DNA from: Lumbricus rubellus
Taxonomy: Eukaryota > Annelida > Clitellata > Crassiclitellata > Lumbricidae
Length of the DNA stretch: 64,000 bases
Reading direction: 5' to 3'
NCBI GenBank assembly: GCA_945859605.1
Contig: OX243827.1
Coordinates: forward strand, 28,562,941-28,626,940
In this document: positions 21,512 to 45,705 of the stretch, piece by piece
Numbering within the stretch: position 1 is the stretch's first letter
Layout of the letters: each line of letters starts with the position of its first letter
Program-made: the position numbers and the translations under genes
The notes under the pieces: generated by a model
Told to the model about the DNA's origin: nothing
Seen by the model: the letters and a program-made list of their open reading frames with translations, nothing else
The model's database searches: none

Positions 21512-23875
21512 TTAACCCATTCGTGGCCATGTTCAAATATTGGAACATACAAGAAAAGTCTGTATATTTTTAGCAGGGTACCAGTCGAATGTTGTATTCA
21601 TAAAGACACGACGTCATTGGACATTGTGAAAGTGAAGGACGCTTGTTTTATAAAAATCTGGGTGATTTTCGTTTGATAAAAAATTCTGTAATTGTAAAAT
21701 ATAGCCGTTAGGAATATACGAAACTTCAAAAATTCATATCGTGTGAACCTGCGCAGGTAAGTGTACTTCATGTAAGCATTTTAATTAGCTGAAATATTGT
21801 TTTTGTTGTATCAAATAGCAGTTTTGTTCTGTTGTCGCGAAAAGCTGGCCTATTATGCAAAAATCGAAATGTTCCAATAGTGGAACATGGCTACATGGCA
21901 ATCCAATTCTCAGTAATTTAGCAGCGCATACACTTCTGTGATTCAGTGCGCCAATTTGTGTACTACTCTGTCCTAAATCAAGCACAGTATAATTCTTTCT
22001 CAATTCATATAATACATGTATAATTAAATTTTTTGTTGCGTTCCGATAATAGTATGTAGGCTAAAACTTGTCATAGTAGCCTAAGAAAAAACTTGTTTAT
22101 GCGTTCAACAGTCATTGACTTGCCTATGTTTCAGCCACAATGAATGTACGGACTTTTTATGGGAAGAAAAAGTAAAAAACTGTAACTGCCCCAACACTAA
22201 ACGAATTACTTGACAACATTACAACCAGCAGTTTCAGTTCTGCAGACGTCTTCATAACACCGCCTGGTGATGAATCTGATGGTGACTCTGACAAATCTGA
22301 TACAGAAAAAGGCAGCGATTACATTGCAGATCATTTGACAAGCAAGATTTTGAATGCACCAGCCGAAGCTACAATAGATGCAGAAGATAGTGAGGACAGT
22401 AATGGAGAGGAAGAGGACAGTGTAGCTGTTCCAGAAGGCAGTAATATAAGCAGAGCTGCTGCAAAGAAGAGAAAATTTCCAAGACTGTGGAAAAATGGAA
22501 GAAAGGTGACTTGAAGCCCCAGCACGTTGATGGTTTGAGCACCGTTTCTCAACAATGTGATCACACCAAAAACACCCCGACAGATCTGTTTGAAATGTTT
22601 TGGCCAATTGAATTCTTTGAGTACATCAAGAACCAGTCTGAACTGTATGCCAGACATGGCAATGCTACCAGTATGTTTGAAGTAACAGTAGAGGAACTGA
22701 AACTCTTCTTCACAGTGCTTATGATATCGGGTTATAGTTCACTACCTTGAAGAGATCTATACTGGAATTTAGACGCAGACATCAGAAACGAAGCTGTTGC
22801 CCAGGCCATGCCAAAAAACAGATTCAGAGCTATAGGCCTACTCAAGAATCTTCATTTTTCTGACAATACCAACTCATCACCTGATGACAAATTTTTCAAG
22901 GTTAGACCGCTCATCATCCATCTCAATGAAAAGTTCATGAAACTTCTTCCAGCAGATGTAGAGCATGTCGACGTAGACGACAGTCATCATGTGTGCGAAC
23001 AAAGAATTCAAGGTAAACCCATTCGCCGATAAGAAGCATATAACAGTTGACATGCCATATGCAATCAGCATGTATAATTCATGCATGGGTGGTACAGACC
23101 AGATGGACAGAAATGTGTCGGAGTATCGTGTGAAGCTATGCAACAACAAGTGGTGGTGGCAAGTTTTCACACACTTGATGTCTGCATCCTTGTCCAATGC
23201 CTGAATACTGTACCGAAGACAGATAAGAAGTGGAAGAGCTACATGTACAGCAGCTGAGAAGGCTGACAGCAATTTTGATGACGAAGAACTGCCTAAACTG
23301 GATTTTTTGGACTTCATTCGTAGCATTGTGGCTAACTATTTGCTGTTGTTCAGTGAGCCACAGAATCTGGCCAGACCATCCTCATCTGCAAATAGGAAAG
23401 CCGTTCTTATGAGAAACATTCGAGACAGTGTCAGACTTAGCAGCAATGTCCAGCACTATCCAGACAATGTGAAACAGGGTAGATGTCGTGTCTGTAAGAA
23501 GAACACAACTTTCAGCTGTGGTGTCTGTCGCGTTAACCTGCACCCAGTGAACTGCTACAAGGACTATCATAAATAGGTCTCAAAGTGACTGCATGCTTAC
23601 CCGCAAATGGCAGTATAGCATAATAAAGCAGAGGCAAGGACAAGAAAAGGCTGTCACTATGGCACTTATCTAATGACATAACAGATAATTATTATGCATG
23701 GTCCAATATTGGAACATTGCCATGTTCCAATAATGGAACAAAATTTCCATGAGCTATAAAAATGTTTTTCAATGAAATTTTCACAAATCTAAGTTGATTC
23801 CTGTTATTAGTCAATATTATGTTGTAAAATATCTAAAAATTTCATCAAAATAAAATTTGGCCATGAATGGGTTAA
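21512..23875 (+). mobile_element. piggyBac transposon with complete ends
   Basis: TTAA at 21512-21515 and 23872-23875 flanks inverted ends CCCATTCGTGGCCA and TGGCCATGAATGGG (one mismatch). Subterminal copies of GTTCCAATAxTGGAAC occur at about 21870, 23702 and 23725, plausible transposase-binding repeats. It holds a decayed plus-strand transposase (22140-23576). Removing 21516-23875 restores an uninterrupted LINE reading frame. Confidence 0.92.
22140..23576 (+). pseudogene. piggyBac transposase pseudogene
   Basis: An acidic N-terminal segment (22200-22490) is followed after a frameshift by DLFEMFWPIEFFEYIKNQ and ELKLFFTVLMISGY (22580-22740), the start of the DDE_Tnp_1_7 domain. An in-frame stop and shift precede RFRAIGLLKNLHFSDN and KVRPLIIHLNEKF (22815-22940). 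The first catalytic acidic patch is altered to HVDVDDSHH. A large internal deletion near 23025 removes the second catalytic region. MYNSCMGGTDQMDRNVSEYR and KWWWQVFTHLM (23070-23180) come next, and the cysteine-rich C-terminal finger (CRVCKKNTTFSCGVC) ends at 23576. At least three disablements mean it cannot make active enzyme. Confidence 0.88.
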
Positions 23876-26509
23876 TTGACAACACCCTCACTAATGTCCC
23901 TGACTGCATACTTGCCTCTGCAATAATCATATCTGATAAAATTATATCTGACCACTTACCTATAATAACTTGGATTAAATCTGTGCCAATTGCCTCATGT
24001 AACCTGGGTAAAATCGAATCGAAACGGATCATAAATAGTGAGACCTCTGCCTCCTTTAAAGCGCTCATATCCCACATTGACTGGTCCCCAGTTACTGACT
24101 TATGCAATGCACATGAGCCCAATGAAGCCTTTAATTTATTCCCTAAAAATATCAAAATTTGCTATGATAAATCCTTCCCTATCAAATCGCAGAAGGTCTC
24201 TAAGAAACATTCATTTCTACAACCATGGATGACCCAAGGACTACTAAAATCTATAAAAAAGAAAGAAAAACTTTATATTAAATATATAAAGAATCCCACG
24301 ATTGAAAACAAAAATACTTTTACGAAATATCGTAACCTCTATAAAGTAACACGCACCAAACTTGAACAATCATATTACACTAACGAATTTTTGAAATACA
24401 GTAGAGATATAAAAAAGATTTGGCAGATAATTAAAACCATTGTCAAAACTGATAACAAAGATACGTCTATTCTCGAAATCAAAGTAAATGGCGTTATGAT
24501 CCATGACTCAAATCTGATGGCTGATTACTTTAACTCTTTTTTCACTGGAATAGCAAAATCTTTGTCCTCTGATTTACCGCCTTGTAAGAGGAATTTTAAG
24601 GATTTCCTGTCGCCACGTTTGAATAATTCCTTTGCCCTGTTACCTACCTGTCCGCAAGAACTATTGCTAATCAATAAAACGCTCAATTCAACTTTCAGTT
24701 CGGGTATGGATGATTTGAATCCTACCATCATATCTCCCATTATGGAATTCCTTGCTTTGCCATTATCAAATATAATCAATTGCTCATTTGAAAATGGGCT
24801 TGTGCCCACTGAAATCAAAATTGCTAAAGTTGTCCCAATTTTTAAACAAGGTTCTAAAAACGATATAGCTAACTATAGACCCATTTCGGTTTTGCCATTT
24901 TTCTCTAAATTCTTTGAAAGAGTTATGTATGATCGTCTCTATTCTTACATTACCCATAATTCTATCCTATACTCTTCGCAACATGGGTTCCAATCTGGAC
25001 ACTCAACATCAATGTCTTTACTGGATGTCCAAGACCGGCTATCTGCTGCAATGGACAATAACGTATACTCCGTTGGAATTTTTCTTGATCTTGCCAAGGC
25101 CTTTGACTCTGTTGACCACAAAATCCTCCTGAAAAAACTAGAACACTATGGCATAAGAGGTACACCCCTAGATTGGTTCACCAGTTACCTTACTAACCGC
25201 TACCAAAGAGTCATTTGTAATGGGACTCTATCAAACCTTTTACCCATTGAATTTGGAGTACCACAAGGATCAATACTTGGTCCACTCTTATTTCTACTAT
25301 TTATTAATGATCTGCCAAACTCCTCTACTGCCCTACACTTCATTATGTTTGCAGATGACTCCAATGTCTTCTTATCCCACGCCTCATACGACAGTTTAAT
25401 ACAACTGGTGAACAAGGAACTTATGTCTGCTAGTGATTGGTTTATAAGCAATAAATTATCACTTAATGTAAAAAAATCCAACTGTATCATTTTTCGCTCC
25501 ACAGGTAAATCCATCCCCAACAATGATAGTCAAATAACTCTAAATAACATTACTATTCCTCAAGTATCCTCAACAAAATTTTTAGGCGTCTACATCGATC
25601 AACACCTGAAATGGAAAACTCACATCTTTGAAATTAGTAATAAAATCAAAAAGAATCTTGGCATTATAAAAAGAGTATCTTACCTTCTCCCCCCTCATAT
25701 TCTACGGGATCTCTATTATACCCTCATATACCCATATCTGACTTACTGCAACATGATCTGGACTTCGACATATGACTCCACTCTTAAAGGTATAAAGATC
25801 CTCCAAAAAAGACCATACGAGTTATAACTAATTCTCCCCCCAATTCACACACGAGTCCACTATTCTTTGAACATAAACTCCTAGACATTAATCAAATCAA
25901 ATTCCTACAAACTTGCATCTTCATGTATAAATACATCAATAACCTCCTCCCATCATCATTCTCATCCTATTTTGACCCAGTGCCACATCTTATTTTCACT
26001 AGAAGTAACAATGACTTCAGGCCTGTGTTTGCAAGAACTAATGTCCGTAGGTTTTCGCTTAGGGTTCAGGGCCCCGCTAACTGGAACAGTCTTCCCAAAG
26101 AACTCCGTACGGTTACATCCGTTAGCCACTTTAAAACCCTTGCACGTGCACACACACTAATATATATTACTTAAGCTCAGCTTTGTGTTTGTTGTTAGTT
26201 AAGTTTTAGTTAAGAATATAATCTGCATCCTTACGTAACGTCTATCACATAAATGTTATATAGACATAACAACGTCTATTTCCCTTACCTAATCTCGCCC
26301 ACCATCCTGTTCTAATTCTTCCTTGCATATAGGCCCCTACTAAGCGGGACTTGTCCCTTCTGGTGTGCCTATTGCTCCCCTAATCTGTATCCTAACCTCC
26401 TTGCCGAATGTGCTAGTACTTTAATTATAATTGTCTTATAATATGTTCTGTAAAAATTACGTTTGTGGGATCAATAAAACAATTTGATTTGATTTGATTT
26501 GATTCTATC

Positions 26510-28951
26510 GAAAAACTTTTTTTAAAGCTAGCAAACCCTACAACAAACACATCAATTAATATTAATTCAAAGCAAATATTTATTCATGTTGCTTATAGAC
26601 TGAACTATACGATTAGCCATATTATGTGCTCATTTTCATAGTTGATTCCACTTTGACGCAATAGCGGAATAAGAATTTCACATAGTGAAGATATGGCTGA
26701 CCGGAATCGCAGTATGACCGCTAGATTTCGATGCACGGCTAACTGAACAAAAACTGTTCACAATAATTAAAGCCACTTATCATTGCTACATTATGACATC
26801 CGCATTAGTGCATACCCGCTCGCCTTTAGTTCCCAAATTCTAAAATAATAACACAGTCATAAAACAGTTATTTTTACGTTTAGGCTTGTTCCGGGACCGA
26901 AGAGTTCGCGCACAGTCTGTTGTATTACAGCATGCATGTGTTACCAACGCAATTACAATTTTAAAATAAATTTTTCTACACAGTCTGCATCCGGATGGGA
27001 TAGCCTATAGCCTAGGCTAGCCTAACCAAACCACCAGTTAAACACGATTTACCAATGTAGTCCTCCACTCGTAGTTTTTATAGCCTGCGCTGTAAAAATG
27101 ATGATTAGGCCTAACTCTCGTGCTATCAAGGGGTAGTTACCACCCGTCGGCTTTTCCCAAAACAAATTTGTTGAGCTTTGAATAAACATTTTAGATTGCT
27201 GTAGGCGATTCATTCACACACATTTTCATCTAAGACGTGTGATGATATCCCATTCCTTTCAAAAGTTACTTGTATGCCCGATATATCCGAGGTGCCGGGT
27301 AGATACCACCCCTTAGATAATCGACTATGTATCGATTAATTCACTATGAAGCGCTAGGGTCAAGGGTTGAATAGCAAAATGTCCATCTCGGAGTTGGATT
27401 CCCTGATGTTCCGTTTGGCGCAGCGCGTAACTTTCTGATCCACCGCCTTGGAGCGGAGCGGTCTCTATGAGACGAGTCTGGCGATGTCCGTAAACTGTTG
27501 TGGTTTTGAAAAGTTGCGGGGTCTGACTTTGGCGAGAGAATCGACGCCTTTGACTATTAAAATTTTCTGACGACCTTTTTGTGGTCATTTGCCCTAAATT
27601 TTCCTAAATCCCACCTTTTTTAAAAGCAGCTTAGGCACCTGACAACCGTTTTTTAGTCATTCGCAGCTCATTTTTCGTAAACAAGCGACCCGGATAAGAC
27701 CCGGCAACAGCAAGTCACGAAACGCAGTGCCGGCCGGTTAGCAGATCCGGATCGATCCGGCTCACTTTCCGCCCTGGTAGAATGGAGGCGAAAGCAGCGC
27801 ATAGATACTTATTATAAAATGTGTTTATGTTTGTATGTGCACTTGTTATAGCGCTTCTTCAATCTCTCTCTTACTCATAGGCGCTCCCGAATGCAGAGCG
27901 GACACTGCATCGGAAGCGCTGAGCAATTATTGTGAGTGAAGGACTTGATTCGAACCTCGAACCTTCCGGCTCCAAGGCAACGACGCCACCACTACATCAC
28001 CGCGCCCCACAAAAACAAACATGCATACATCTAAATATAGACAGGGATATGCTGCCTCATTTTAAGTACAATAATTATTGCCCTGTTGTAATTATGGTGG
28101 TAGGCTAATTATGCCGGTTAATAATTATATGACTCGAAACACCCGGTTACTGTTCTCGTAATCATAAATTTCCTCACGCCATTTTAGCGATAATTTTCTT
28201 AATTGCAAATATCAGTCGCCCACCAGCTCTTCGGTTTATTCTCGTTATAATTATAGCCTATCTCCGGTTTTTTTATCATTGCACATTTAACCATTTGGCG
28301 GACACCATGGGACTTGAAGCTTCTACTGACGACGTCATTCGCTTACGTATCGAAAGTGTAGTCTAACGGGTTTGTAGAGGCATAGGCCTACTATTATTCT
28401 CTCAAGGTTATGTATAGCGCTCTCCTTATTTTTCTGACTCTGCTATTGCGCCTTTCAATCGTCTTATTTTGGATAGTTCGTCTCATTTTGTCTAACAAGA
28501 CGCATGAAACCGTGGTTTCAAAGTGGGACTACTAATATTATGATCTGAGATTAACAATGTATTTTTACATTTGTGACGACCAGTGGAATTGTCAGGCAAC
28601 ATTTAGAAGCTTTAATGGTGTTCATGCATTAAATAAATAATTATTCTAGTTTACGCTGCTTCAGGTCTAGTTTTCACGGCGAAATCCAGTTATCATGGTT
28701 GGTCCTCATGAATGATAGACTATTCATGTAGCAAAAGTGTATGGACCTACATCGGAATAGTAAAGCAAAGAATGTTAGTCTTCTTTCGTATAATAACAAT
28801 GTTTATGGTGCTCCCTAGTCGGCCATGGCACAAAATTATGCCAACTTCATTTCTTCGCGTATTATCGGATGGTAGTCAAGAATCTCACTCACCATTTTGA
28901 GTAATAATAGCAGTTAACTGTACAGGCAGAATAGCGTCAATAGACTTGATA
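26510..28951. other. 5' flank of receptor gene 2, paralogous to the gene 1 flank
   Basis: No protein gene is seen. Blocks match 3240-5200 upstream of gene 1, including CACTTTGACGCA (about 26651), GTTCCGGGACCG (26888) and TTTTCTACACAG (about 26970). Later blocks match around 4150-4290 (gene 1) and 27370-27490, including GCCTTGGAGC and GAGACGA. A reversed tRNA-derived SINE lies at 27835-28012. Promoter position is not resolved. Confidence 0.6.
27835..28012 (-). mobile_element. tRNA-derived SINE, reverse orientation
   Basis: On the minus strand there is an A-box-like segment (GCGCGGTGATGTAGTGGTGG, 28006-27987) and a B-box core AGGTTCGAATC (27961-27951). The tail begins GAGCGCCTATGAG and ends with GCGCTATAACAAGTGCA. 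It is the same family as the plus-strand copy at 61806. Confidence 0.75.
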
Positions 28952-30475
28952 CAGGGTGGCTAAAAAGTATCACCGGATAACATGCAATATTGTCGCAATC
29001 GATTGCATTTTGCCTGCGAAAATTTCCAAATTTTCAGGGGAAAAAATTTCCAACAATCCCGGAAAGTTTTCGTGTTAGCAAAAGTTACAGCTGTTTAAAC
29101 TTTCAATTCCGTTTTTTTCAAATGTTCGAAGAAAAATGAACGTCTATTGTAGATTTCCATGTAAAATAATATCGCTTCCGTTACGACCTTAGAATTCCGC
29201 TTTACGGTTTATCATAAAGTATGTTGGGAGTGTCCACTCCTTGCTTTAACTCGAGATCAAATTATTTTTGTGAAGCTCAGTTACTGTATGGCCTTGTTGA
29301 CCGAGTCCTGCGGCAAGTGCTCCAACATTAGCAGCAAGACTTCCTTCAGCTAGCCAATGTTCTCCAACTTGGGACGAAATGTGTTGCAGCATTCCAGCAG
29401 AGCTCTCCAGACGTGATAATCAAAATGGTCAAGGTCTAGCGAGTTTGTTGGTCATTCATCTTAGCTAAGAAACTTACTGCAGTTGATGGCAATAAGGTAG
29501 CGTCATCATAATCAACCTTGCTGTGCGAGCAAGCAGGCGCACCGTCCTGCTGAAAAATAAAACCAGTTGTTAGAACATACCAGCAGTTTTCAATGAGTTT
29601 GGGAAGAGAGTTCCGCGATAAGCTTGGAATTTTAGATTACTGATGGGATGAAGTGGGGTCTTCCTTGCTGCCTAACACGCGCCATCAGATCTGAGGCCGA
29701 AATTATGATGTGCTTTGCAAACTAGACCCTTTCGAATACCAAGCGAATTTCGTGAATATCGCGCTTTATACCGTCAGACAAAACGACCACTTCTTGCTTC
29801 TCTTCCGACACCTAATCTCTGTTAGACCTACATAAAGACGTTTGCAGATACCCTTCATTGTGCTCAGGCTCCACTTTTCACTGGGTATTTTGCAATGGAT
29901 ACGCGATATCCCAGTCTCTGTTCACGCATCGTCCGAGTTCCCGTTTTATCATCCGCAGAAACTTCGCCTATGACGTTCACGAATTGAGACCATAATATAT
30001 AAAATATCACCAAATACTAGGCTCTACCAGATTGCTTCATAAACAGCTTATTTACCGCTCTTGGTGAGGTCATGTGTGTGAGCTTATTCCCTCACGCCTG
30101 TCCAGTCTCTTCAAAAGCTCAGTGTTGCCTAGGCCTATCCCTAATTAACTGTAAGCTTACTTTGGTAGCTAATTTCTACTTAGAAGTATCTACAGTTCAT
30201 TAAACTTCGTCACCGAAAGCAACGATAAGTTCCTCGTATTTTGTTCTTCGAAATCCAGCAGTATCAAACAAACACAAATACAGCATTAACGACAAAATTT
30301 CACCGGTATCAAACAACTCAACGTTAAGACATTCTTTCGTCACTCTTACTCCAAAATTCATGTCCACACAACTCAACTGAAACACCTATCAAAAGCCTAT
30401 AAATCACTCTTAGCGTGCATTCTTCCTTCAATCGCACTGTCTCTGTCTCTGTCTCTCTGTCTCTCTGTCTCTGTC

Positions 30476-30522
<47 letters not shown>

Positions 30523-30527
30523 TTCTA

Positions 30528-30603
<76 letters not shown>

Positions 30604-31035
30604 TTCTGTCTCTCTCGCTCTTCGGCGTCGGTCGCCAGCAGTAACTTTCCCGCCACTCAGCCACCTGGCCTATTTTACATGACATTGTACGCTCTTGCTT
30701 AATAATTAGCTGACCATTATACGGTATACAAAATTAGCTTTCAATAATTATGACATCATAATCATTTTGTGTGTTGAAATTTGCAAACAAATCTAAAAGA
30801 GATCGCATGTTGGAACCTGATTCTGCGGAAATTTGACACTATGGAAAACCGTTAAAAAACAGCTGTGACTTTGGAAGTAATGCAAATTTATTGTTGAGAT
30901 TTTCAGGGTCTGTTGTAAAATAGTGCCTCTATAGGTCTACATCCTGTTATTTGCACAGAACAATCTCGATTGGTTGAGCCTTGAGGAGAAATTGCATTTT
31001 TGCTATTGGTATGTCTACATTTTTTAGCCACCTTG
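28952..31035 (-). mobile_element. mariner-like element in the gene 2 upstream region
   Basis: TA dinucleotides flank the inverted ends CAGGGTGGCTAAAAA and TTTTTAGCCACCTTG. Minus-strand translation near 29580-29510 reads FIFQQDGAPACSHSK, the conserved block holding the second catalytic aspartate of Tc1/mariner transposases. Other parts are degenerate and I found no full frame. The gene 1 flank lacks the element. It contains the CT-rich microsatellite at 30433-30600. Confidence 0.8.
30433..30600 (+). repeat. (CTGT)n and (CT)n microsatellite
   Basis: TCTG tetranucleotides (about 30440-30515) give way to a long CT run up to 30600. It lies inside the mariner-like element, about 650 bp upstream of the gene 2 signal-peptide exon. 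Confidence 0.95.
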
Positions 31036-31207
31036 TAGACCGTATGGATGCCCTCTGGATAGAGTACTGTTGGTTCTTGCAATGTAAAGTATGAAGGCTT
31101 AAACTTCTCGCTTCTTACACCCCTAACTTTCTAACGATTGCCATAAACGCGTTTTATTACATGGTTACATGTAGCCTATATGCTTACTGTTTTCAATGTG
31201 TCAACAG

Positions 31208-42070
<10,863 letters not shown>

Positions 42071-42079
42071 TTGCATGTG

Positions 42080-43800
42080 AGCCAGAGAGATGTCTCGGTT
42101 GGATTGTCAACTTGTCAATTACTCCAGATAGTGACTCACCACAAAGATTTACAAACCTACATAAAGAAGGCTGCGTCGTTCTCAAGATCAAGACAGTCGT
42201 GTTTCTTTTCATTATTCTGATGTCATCAAAAGATTCGTAATCCAACATAATGACTTTTACTCGACTTTGATTTAAGCAAATCTTACCCAGCAAAACGGTA
42301 GAAATGTCCATTAGTATGGATTAATCAATAATCATAATTAAAATATTTACTCAAGTTTAATTCTGCAGCTGTACCATTATGACAACAGTGATGTTAATTA
42401 AAACGTTAATATGTTCAAGCTGAAGTAAAATTAATTATGTTGCGTTCAGGCGACTGCTGTGCTGCGTTTGGATGAAAGTTAAGTTTCGAATTCTGACTTG
42501 AAAGGACTGGTAGGCCTAATCGTTCACTGGCTTGAAATTTATTTAGGGCTCACTAATGTGTCTCGGCTATTATTTTCTTATCAAGTGAATCAATTATATA
42601 CAGTCATGGAACTGAGGATGCGGTTCCCTGCTCGTATATTCAAATACGACGGAACCAAGTTTCTTATTTACTCCAAACCACATTTCTCTACTTGCAAAAT
42701 TAGCCTATAAAAGTCACATAAAAATTCCCAAGAATTAAACATAATGCTTTTCACTGATCGTCTCCAGACTGAAAATGTATAGCAATATGAAAATGTCAAC
42801 GCAGATATTTTATTAGTTACTGTTTGAAATGTATCTTAATAAATATTATACGGATAATAGCTCTTAGAGTATAATTCGATTAATAATATTATTGTAGCAT
42901 TTGACTGCAGGCCTTTGGCATTTCGTCTGTTCTAGCAAAATAGGCCTAAATATTATGTCGAAGCAAAGCTACTATGTATTGGGGTGAATGTTAATCACGA
43001 ATTAAACAATTAAAGCAGGGCTCCAGTGTGAGAATTGTGAAAAAATAACCGGGGATTGAACTATGATCCACTTGTAATTAGAGTGTGAAAAACAGACGTT
43101 ACTATGGGGCTCTAAGAAAGACTGGGGCTGAAAATTTCAAACCCCGGCAATTCTCACCCTGCAGGGCTCTTGGGGCTTATTAAGATAATTGCCATGGGTC
43201 ACGATTAGGCCCTGTTGGTGTTCGACTCTCTCGGACTAAATTTAATCATTTCTAACGTCAAGCTTTGCAGTGAAAACGGTAAAGTGCCTTCAGTTAACCC
43301 TTTAAAACTCTGGGATTACGAAGATATGGCCACTTCGTTTTTCATAACTAGGCTACATCATAATTTATGTCGATGTCCCTGGGGACTGATCTAACATTAA
43401 AAGTGTACTAATTGTCACAGAGTTCAGTAGCAGGAAACTTTCTACTCGAAATTAGAAATTAGAGCCCTAAGCCTGCATGTGGGTTTGTATGTGCACTTGC
43501 CCCGAGAATGATGAGCTCGTGTACACAGCCAATTATCATTGTACCGGATTACAAAAGCTTTCACTTATTACGGACAATGTGCACGTGCAGATTTTTGACT
43601 CAATAATTACAATAATTGTAGCGTTGAAATTCGGGCACAGATTTAACCTGCAAGCAGTGTATGTCAAAAGAGATTTGTCCTTTTACTATTATGCACATTG
43701 ACATGCGTATTATCAGTGAAATTCAAAGTCAGTTGATATTACATTTACAGGTTAGACAGAACGCAAAATCAAAACTGAAAGTTCTGATGCTCGGCGAATA
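42080..43800. other. Spacer 3' of gene 2, no gene recognised
   Basis: The first 400 bases resemble the 3' flank of gene 1 (16650-17100), for example GACAGTCGTGTTTCTTTTCA in both. The rest is AT-rich. I see no domain-bearing frame. Confidence 0.5.
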
Positions 43801-43801
43801 T

Positions 43802-44825
43802 CTATACAATACAATACAATACAACTCACTTTATTGCAACCAGAAAACAAGAAAACAATAAAAGTACAAAACATGCATGCATTGGCTACAAAGTGGGACC
43901 CAAAAGGGAGGGACATCCCGCTGGGAAGGGTCACCCAAGTAAAAAATTGCCAAGAAAAAATAATCAAGATAGCTGAAAGAAAGAGACTAAAACAAATTAG
44001 GTGATGACAGATTGCAGAAAAGCTTATAGATCTATTGTCAAGAGCATGTAGAGAAACAAACTTAACTAAGTACTTAACTAAAATCTTAACTACACATGGT
44101 CACGTGCACTTCAAGTAGCTTTAGTAGAGGAGAGTAGAATAACACGAAGTTTCTTTTTAAATACCTGCAGACTACTCGATTGACGAATGTCAATTGGTAT
44201 TGTGTTCCATACTTTAGTGCCATAAGATTTAATAGTAAAACGCCTAGTAATAGATTGAGCTTTGACAGGGCGAAAAGCAGATGAATTCCTAGTGAAATGC
44301 GAATGGATGTCAGAGGCGTGAGGGAGGTAACCTTGGAATACCGAAGGAAGGAGATCGTGTTCGAGTCGAAAAAAGAACTCGCAAATTTGGAGATCCTTTA
44401 TCTGGTCAATTTTCATGAGATGAAGTTCATTAAAGGAAGGGCCAGTGTGTTCCCGTTTACAAATACCCGCAATTATACGAACAGCCCTCTTCTGTAAGAT
44501 TACAAGTTTATGAAGCCTGGATTCGTATGTCGATGCCCAAACAAGGTTGCAATACGTGAGGTAGGGGTAGACAAGGGTAGGCCTATAATATAAATTCATT
44601 CTAATTGTCTTTGGCAAGATATAAGCAACGCGGGAAATAATACCAATATTTTTAGCAATTTTAGTTGCAATTTGATTAATATGAACTTTCCAGGCCAAAT
44701 GTTGATCTATATGCACACCTAAGAATTTTGTAGATTCAACTTGATTGATGGAAATATCATCAATAAGCAAACAGAGATTGTCACTTGGCTTTATTTTCCG
44801 GTGGGATTTAAATAGAACCACTACC
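43802..44825 (-). mobile_element. 5'-truncated CR1/Jockey-group LINE, reverse strand
   Basis: An open minus-strand frame of 236 residues (44821-44111) carries the reverse transcriptase thumb and C-terminus: STKFLGVHIDQHLAWKVHI, YPYLTYCNLVWASTY, and YGTKVWNTIPIDIRQS near the end. It is clearly related to the LINE at 21297-26505 (FLGVYIDQHLKW, YPYLTYCNMIW) but is a separate subfamily. Its 3' end is a TTGTA tandem repeat (reverse of ATACA at 43804-43823). It abuts a CTAT microsatellite (44826-44870) at the truncated 5' side. No stop interrupts the C-terminal frame, so insertion is fairly recent. Confidence 0.88.
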
Positions 44826-44940
44826 TATCTATCTATCTATGTAATTGCTAGCCTATATCTATCTATCTATGTAATTTATAGCCTATAGCGCCCTTTCAAA
44901 GACTCTACTCAGAGGCGCTCTCGACCAAATATCAGATTAT
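44826..44940 (-). mobile_element. SINE tail fragment next to a (CTAT)n repeat
   Basis: CTATCTATCTATG blocks (44826-44870) are followed by 44878-44935. Its reverse complement includes GAGCGCCTCTGAGTAGAGT and GGGCGCTAT, the tail of the tRNA-derived SINE seen at 61806 and 27835. The tRNA-like head is missing. Confidence 0.65.
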
Positions 44941-45705
44941 TAATTTTCAATTTCAATTAGTAAAGTACATCAATGAAAAGTTAGCTGGAAGTTGCCCACG
45001 AATACAACCATAGAAAACACATAAGCTTAAAAGGCCCTATTATAGCCTACAAGTAAATGATAGCCTTGTTTAGGCCTATTGTATGCATTTCATATAATGC
45101 ACTCTAAATTTCTTTATTAGTAGGCTGTATCATATTTATGACGGCGGTATGGTATAAGCGCGAGGATTTCGTGCCTGCTTCGAGACACGTAGGCTACAAC
45201 AGTACTGTAGGCTAACTGTGGTCTGAGTTATAATTGATAGCCTATAATTATTATGGTTGCGATGTTGACTAGGATCTGACTGGAGATAACAATCGGATGT
45301 TATTTTTTGTAAATTAGTGTCATCCCTCGTTTTAAATGGAAAATATAAATATTTTGAAAAAATCTATAGGCATGATTTTACTTTCTATTTACCCGGATAT
45401 AATTCCCATTTAGCTGCCATAACATCATACAGTAGGCATATTGTAATAGAAGTCCTTAAGCCGACCCTGCTAGCCGTCCTACAAGTATCTAGGCTACTGA
45501 AGCAGATATTCAGTTGTTCATCGAAAGTTCAGAGCAAAAGGTTTGTGAATAGGCCTATACTACCATTCTTAAAACTCATTGATGGTTATGGTTTCTACGT
45601 ACATTTTGTTACAGATCTTTTTCTATGCTTTAAACAGCTTTGCTGGGAATTAGGCATCAGGTCTAAATATTTTATTATTTGCATTCGATTGGCACTTTAT
45701 ACTTT

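Larger units (their letters stand above)
21297..26505 (+). mobile_element. CR1/Jockey-group LINE interrupted by a piggyBac element
   Basis: Left part 21297-21515 encodes the endonuclease segment (FLTGDFNVDLLEY). Right part 23872-26174 has the rest of the endonuclease (DNTLTN, SDHLPI), then a full reverse transcriptase: YRPISVLPFFSKFFERV, HGFQSGHST, LDLAKAFDSVDH, GVPQGSILGPLLFLLFIND, and the catalytic FADD near 25353. The thumb follows (KFLGVYIDQHLKW). The frame is lost by a one-base change at an A-run near 25806 and is regained in another frame to a stop at 26172. The 3' end is a TTGAT-type tandem repeat (26482-26505) after AATAAA. It is 5'-truncated. The enzyme copied LINE RNA into DNA at a nicked target; this copy is inactive. 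Confidence 0.88.

Noticed and set aside
23857..25827. 656-residue ORF as an intact gene with its own start
   Set aside because: The first residues come from the piggyBac end; it is the interior of a LINE ORF that also has a frameshift near 25806.
30415..30702. Ser/Leu/Cys-rich and Arg/Glu-rich ORFs
   Set aside because: Translations of the CT/CTGT microsatellite within the mariner-like element.
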